DNA of 64,000 bases. Source: Stemphylium vesicarium. Taxonomy: Eukaryota > Ascomycota > Dothideomycetes > Pleosporales > Pleosporaceae. The stretch is taken from assembly GCA_004380135.1 (NCBI GenBank), contig QXCR01000049.1, positions 1 to 64,000 on the forward strand, read 5' to 3'. The notes beneath the pieces are model-generated. The model saw nothing but the letters and a program-made list of their open reading frames with translations. It did not search any database and was not told the origin of the DNA. Positions 58,945 to 64,000 of the stretch are shown here, in pieces (position 1 is the stretch's first letter; each line of letters begins with the position of its first letter). A program made the translations under genes and the position numbers.

Positions 58945-60940
58945 TTACATGATTTCTCGATATTCTTGCATGAAGTTGCTCAAAAATAATCCATCCGCGA
59001 CCGGCAATTGCTGAGATTCGAGCTCATCAATACCCGAAATTTGGTTGGCCAGAGCTAGCTCATCTGAAGTAAAGCCGTCCGCTTGTCCGTCTAGCAACAC
59101 ACCTAGATGACCAGGAAAGTACTGTTGGTCAGGCTCCGAGCGACCAAGATCACTCGTTGAGACATGGCATGATCGCATAACGGATCCTGCGCTGCCATCA
59201 CACGAAACCTGGCGATCTTCTGTTGACGCGTTACTCGCTTCCCCAAGGGCACCACCATACTCTACCACACTGCATTGCTCTAAGATACCTGAGGCGGGCG
59301 GTGAGGGTTGCAGTTGATCTCCAAGCGGCAACTTGGCTGCAGCAACCCTCGTGTAGCCTTGGTTGCTATGTTGGAGTGATTGAAGAACGTTTGCGGCAAT
59401 TGTAACATCGAGGGCTTGGTTTTCTCTATGAATATTGATAAGGGAAGCCTCCAAACTCGGTGCAGAGGTATTCTGATCATCTTCTTGAATCATACATAGC
59501 CCTGCCTGAACCTGGGATGTGGCATGTCTTGAGGTCTTCCGTCGTTTGGTGGCGTTTGTACTTTCTTCGCTAGAGTCGACGAACGACTGCTGACCGCATA
59601 GAGAGATTTGGTAGGAGGGTACGAGCTCTTTCGAGCTAGGCGTCACTCGATGACAGGATGATGCGACGTTTGTTCCAGATTCGGGTTCGATTGGCGATCG
59701 TGAAAGATTACAACTAACCTCCTGGTTCAGGGTCGGCTGTTGGATGAACGCTAAGAAACTGAGTAATAGTCCGAGCATTATAAGACCAGGGATCAACTTA
59801 CTGAAATGCTGATTCATGAGACTGAAGATGCTCTGTACTGACTCTGAGTATAACTCTGAGTCTTGTATCAATTCCTCATTTATCCAATTAAAACCAGAAA
59901 CAGGGGACCGATATCTGTTGCTCCACAAAGTATGGTACCTGATGACGTTAGTGGTATGGAATAAGTGAAGACTGGGGCACATACTCAGATGTTGTAATGA
60001 GATCAGAGACTGTGATAACTAAACCAGGGGCTCGAGTGAACATCATGAAAATAATCTCTCCCTGAAGTACGTATCTGTCGATTTGTTTTCGCTTTGCATC
60101 TTTTTCTTTCGAGTCGAGCTTCTCGAAGCCTGGCTCTAAGGCTGAAACCATCCGTGCCTTAACACGGGTGGTAGTGTTTTCCGAAGTTCTCCGTTTTAAG
60201 CATTCATTCCACCAATCAGCGAGGCCCATTTTGTGGAAAGGTCGCTGTAAGCCCCCAAATTTTTCTGAAGTGTCGAGAGCTCGATATGACCATTGCCCAA
60301 GGGATGCATAACTAGTATGGCCGAAAAAAGTAGGCCAGTTGGAAAGCAATGCTTCTAAACTCTTCCTTTCCTTATGTTGCTTTGACTTCCATTTCTTCAA
60401 GGTCTTCGATGCGAGTTTATGACAAATTTTCGTCAATTCTTCGTCCGAAGTCGGCTTTTTCGGCTTCTTTTGCCCGGATCCTTTGTTTTTGAAACCATCA
60501 TTGTCGATCGCATCGATATCGTCTTCCCTGTCCTCATGATCCTTCCCTCTGCATACATTCTCTGCCCCATTGTCTGCTTTTCTCGCAACTTCAACTGTAA
60601 ACCCTGGTGTTTTTTCATCGTCGCTGTTGAGAAGATCATCTGGTCCGTCGTCGACTTCGTCTTGGGGCGTATCGTCTGGATCGTTGTTTCCTGCAAACCA
60701 AAATCTTGCTTGACTTGTACTGCTTCCAGAAGAAGATGCCACTGTTTGATCAGGCTGTTGGTCGACGGGCTTGACTGTAACCCTCTTCTTGTTGATGATT
60801 CGTTGCAATAAGATAGTGATTGATTCGGTCTTCGTCTGTATTGTGATGAAACCATTTCGAGATGCGCTGCACTGGACTTCCGGGCCAACGTTGATGGTGC
60901 ACTCAATATCCACTATATGTGGTATATTAGGAATGTTCAT
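58945..60940 (-). CDS. Orphan protein, 649 aa, one predicted membrane helix
   Basis: Exon 1 is 60940-59985 and exon 2 is 59938-58945, joined across a 46-nt intron (GTATGT donor, CCACTAAC branch) to read DLITTSEYHTLWSNRYRSP. ATG 60940 (MNIPNIPHIVDIECTINVGP) is chosen because the open frame further up (to 60994) has no ATG. Residues 60-180 are acidic and disordered (NNDPDDTPQDEVDDGPDD, KNKGSGQKKPKKPTSDEE). A conserved-looking helical domain follows with many aromatics (LLSNWPTFFGHTSYASLGQW, GLADWWNECLKRR). Near residue 375 a helix LIPGLIMLGLLLSFLAFI could span a membrane. The C-terminal third is Ser/Gln-rich. Function unknown. Confidence 0.65.
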
Positions 60941-61699
60941 CTCGAGTTGCAATGCAATGAGGAGGGATCGGACTTGTCGTGGTGTAGTTGTCACACGCTG
61001 CTGGTGCCAAGGAGGATGTGGACATCGTGTCGGTGATTGTCTTGGCCGTCCGCCAACTCGCTAGTGTTAGCGCATCCACCACCCAGTACTCACAGGCCCT
61101 TGTCATGGCATATCATATAGCACGCTCGGATGTTAGATATGCGGGCCGCTGGCGCCTGCATGATTCAGATCACACTGGCTCTAAAGTCGTTATCGGTAAG
61201 GGAAATGGATGCCGCGTGTTTGCCCTCGCTATTAATGGCTGCCTGATGGTTCAGTTAATGCTATGACTTGCTCAATCGAGGCCTTTCTTTTTCGAAGCTA
61301 GCAGATTCGATCTCGGGACGCAACTTAGTCAACATTGCCTCTATGATACGATAGACTTGTGCGCGAATGACATCTCCGTAACTGTAACTTGTTGCGCTCT
61401 ACGCCCAGCCAGACTAGGGGAACCCTGCCGCAAAGGTCGCGCCGTATCCTCACCCGCCTTCACCTGGTCCACCACGAGCGGCCCTAGCTGGAGCCACTTC
61501 TCGGGGAGTAAGACCTTTTTGTCTCTGAAATAACCGTGCGTTGCCGAAAAGGACAGCTTGAAAGCAGGCGGACGATCTGGTGGCTGAGATACTCATATAT
61601 CATGCATCCTTCTTGCGAGGCTAGGACGTCCTTCAGTTCGTTGCCTCGCCGTCCTTGCGTCCTTCACCGGTTGCTTTCTCTCGAACCCGATCTGGCAAA
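60941..61699. other. Divergent intergenic region
   Basis: It separates the minus-strand 649-aa gene from the plus-strand C2H2 gene. Overlapping short frames are present without motifs. The 61600-61690 stretch is C/T-rich and fits a core promoter and leader. Confidence 0.4.
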
Positions 61700-63084
61700 A
61701 TGGTTCAAGACTCTGCAGCTGCGTCTCAGGTATGTGGCTCGTCACGATTTTCTGACCCAAACTTTATAGAGCAAGAAAGGGACTAATCTTCCAGCCCTAT
61801 CCTGCTCACACACAACCCCATGAAAAGGGATTGATCCTTAGCCCCGACTGTAAGTCGCTATTTTCTCTAACCCAGCCTCGCGGTGTCAGCGGCCTTGGAA
61901 ACTGATGTATCAAAGCGGACGGAATTTACCGATGCAAATATTGCCCAAAAGGATACCCCTGCCCGGAACCGTACATGTTCCATGTAGCAGCAAAACATAG
62001 TAACACAGATACGCTATCTGCTGTCCCGGATTTATACGACAAATCGAGTGCAGCCCGAACTTCCACGGCCGAAGATATCAATCATGTAACTGCCACGAGA
62101 CTAGATGTCAGGAAGTGTCATGGTGTTTGGTGCTGGGACGGTACACACTATGTACGGGTGAATGCGTCGCAATCCTTAGGGCCCGACTCTACGATACAAC
62201 AAGTAGATGAAGACAAGTCTTTTACCGTGGAAGAATTCTTCCAGACAGAATTCAGTCGTACAGAACCATACGACGATACAGTCAAGAGGATCGAAGAGTT
62301 GAATAGGACTTGTTGCTGCCGACCGGTGGAAGCCACTACCACAGCGAGTACCGCGGAGCATCCACGCTTGAATGCGGGAATCGATTCCGTATGCTCCGGT
62401 TTTACAAGCTTAGTAAATTGGTTTGGATTATGTTTCTTCCCAACCCAGAGAAGGCCTGGTCACTGGAATATCTCAGCTTGGCATCCAGGACCAGACTCGC
62501 AACGAGCCTCTCTACATTCATCGAAAGAAGCTATCATTCCGGATACTAGGCATGGCTCAAATACCGATATCAACACCTACAGCGGGTCCAGCGACTTGGA
62601 GGGAGATATGAGGCATCATATGTCTACAGCAAACCTGTCTGCACCCAAGCATGCTGCTTTCGACGACATGCTCTCCCTGGCCCAGACCAATACGGAGCAT
62701 ACGAGTTGTGGTCTAGATGCCTTTGTTCCTGAGAAGATCACTGCAGTTGTTGCTGTCGACTCTTTTCACGCAAATCGCGATGGCGTTTATGGCCATGGAG
62801 TGATAGTCCTGGACCAATTGGACAATGTTAGCCTCCTGCCAAGAGTACATTTTGAGGCACTTACGAAGTGCGAGCGCATCGCGAGGCAAGTACGATATGT
62901 TATCGGAGAGCCTTCCTACGATGAGGTGTCGCGGTTTCAGGGGAAGCATATTGATATCCAGGGTCCCATTTACTGTGGCTTGCTACCGGAGATGGGGTCG
63001 CAGATACAAGTTGGCGAAGAGATTCCGATGGAACAGTGCCATCCCATTGTAAAGGCGCAGATCCAGTCTATTATGGGTGTATAG
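61700..63084 (+). CDS. Single C2H2 zinc-finger protein, 417 aa
   Basis: Three exons join in phase: 61700-61729, 61795-61849 and 61916-63084. The introns are 65 nt (GACTAAT branch) and 66 nt, both GT-AG. The first two exons are only 30 and 55 nt. Together they give MVQDSAAASQPYPAHTQPHE, then KGLILSPDSDGIY. Exon 3 opens inside a C2H2 finger of the form C-x2-C-x12-H-x4-H (residues from RCKYCPKGYPC to HVAAKH). The body has a Cys-rich patch (RTCCCRPVE), Ser/Thr-rich linkers and a C-terminal folded region (AVVAVDSFHANRDGVYGHGV, GPIYCGLLPEMGSQIQVGEE). A nuclear regulatory role is suggested by the finger only. Confidence 0.65.
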
Positions 63085-63670
63085 ATCGGATTTCGGTTTC
63101 ATCAAGTAATTCTCATAAGAAGAGCACGTCCTATTATCAGTATTACCCATATATTGTCGTGTGAAAAGATCCTCTAGATACGATGTTACTAATCTCTGTT
63201 AACTTTATCCACAGCACCAGCAAAGCAGTGACTGATGTTTTCATGCTATCCCCAATCAAACGCTAGACCTTGCTATGAAGCAGACATTCAGCACTAAGGG
63301 CGTCAACCATTGGCCAGGACTTACCAAATATCTGACAAGGCTAAAGGATGTGTGCTTTGAAGCATGCTAGCTTGTACATCTGATGCATGCTGCGCGACCC
63401 AGAGCTCGCCGTGGAGAAGACGGCGCATGCATATGAGACAAGGCATGCAGCGCTGTCCCTTTGGAGCTTCCCGAGAGCTCTGTTAATCTTAGCGCACTAT
63501 CTTCGAAGCCTTCCGGAACTGGTATAACAAGACCATAAAGCGCTGTTGGTAATGTCATTTCTTTGTGTTAGCCAAACAATCTCTGTTTTTCCATCCCTTA
63601 GGACACGCAATTGCCTACATCGCTGAGATCTTTCTCCTACAAATTCCTATTACTGGCTACTACTCAAACT
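63085..63670. other. Intergenic, no gene seen
   Basis: No supported frame; the minus frame 63558-63367 has no motif. The last 60 bases are pyrimidine-rich, fitting the leader of the next gene. Confidence 0.45.
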
Positions 63671-63990
63671 ATGCCACTCGCGGAGATTATCAACATGTGG
63701 AATTTCAAAGGTTAGTGGCCCTCGAATGTCGAGAGTATCACTGACAAACAGCAGTAATAGATCCGGATAAGATCGCTGCAGTAATGACCCTTTACTTCAG
63801 TGTTGCAATTTTCTGTTACTTTCGGGCCCCAAATTATAAATACTGCCGAGTTTTAGTTCTCTTTTCCGCATTCCTGACGGTATTCGAATGGTACTTATTT
63901 CCTGGGGGGAATTGGCTAGGATACTTCGCCGGGTGCCTGTTCGGTATGGGAGTTGCAGTGGCTGTCTTTAACCGGAGGAATTCTGAATAA
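63671..63990 (+). CDS. Small membrane protein, 91 aa
   Basis: Exon 1 is 63671-63710 (MPLAEIINMWNFK) and exon 2 is 63755-63990, joined in phase across a 44-nt intron with a CTGAC branch. The acceptor is a tandem NAGNAG (CAGCAG), so a one-alanine longer form can also be made. The product has hydrophobic segments at about residues 28-40 (LYFSVAIFCYF), 46-62 (VLVLFSAFLTVFEWYLF) and 66-84 (WLGYFAGCLFGMGVAVAVF). It ends NRRNSE. That suggests two or three membrane helices. No family is recognised. Confidence 0.6.
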
Positions 63991-64000
63991 ATCTCGAGCT

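Overview
The window looks like nuclear DNA of a filamentous ascomycete (Pezizomycotina, probably a dothideomycete; the class is inference). The genes have short GT-AG introns of 44-131 nt with CTAAC/CTGAC-like branch sites. Recognisable families are fungal: HET-NACHT-WD40, hydrolase-NB-ARC-TPR, FunK1, Fot1/pogo transposase and GH3. Much of the window carries the footprint of repeat-induced point mutation (RIP): TpA-rich DNA in which old reading frames are interrupted by TAG/TAA exactly where CAG, CAA or TGG codons are expected.

Layout. 1-29 kb is an AT-rich, RIP-ruined graveyard. In it I can read the C-terminus of a GMC oxidoreductase, a Fot1/pogo transposase (-), a polytopic membrane protein (-), a GH3 beta-glucosidase (-) that still shows a 50-nt intron, a C2H2-type protein (+) and a cytochrome P450 (-). 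There are also two small inverted-repeat elements, one of them a MITE flanked by TA, and a 10-bp minisatellite.

29.4-34.8 kb is a gene island. It holds an NLR-type gene on the minus strand (alpha/beta-hydrolase, NB-ARC, TPR; eight exons). Back to back with it, across a 262-bp shared promoter, is a small four-helix membrane protein. Two inverted copies of a roughly 115-bp coding-like repeat flank the island.

36.0-42.3 kb is a segment bounded by a 48-bp terminal inverted repeat (TIR; 45/48 identical, starting with TA). A third copy of the repeat stands alone at 34.3 kb. The segment contains one gene, a HET-NACHT-WD40 NLR. Its HET and NACHT parts are lightly mutated, its linker is heavily mutated and frameshifted, and its 13 WD40 repeats are almost identical and free of stops.

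43-64 kb is the less mutated gene-bearing end. It holds a four-exon SANT/Myb-like protein (+), a relic of a FunK1 C-terminus (-), a broken membrane-protein gene (-), a nearly complete FunK1 kinase (-), a pogo relic (-), a 319-aa orphan (+), a small gene whose first exon is only ATG (-), a 12-bp minisatellite, several orphan genes, a C2H2 protein (+) and a 91-aa membrane protein (+).

The genes do not form a metabolic pathway. The theme is a fast-evolving accessory region rich in self/non-self recognition genes (two NLRs and a kinase of a family often found in such regions) amid transposon remains. The most interesting candidates are the NLR and membrane-protein divergent pair and the TIR-bounded NLR.
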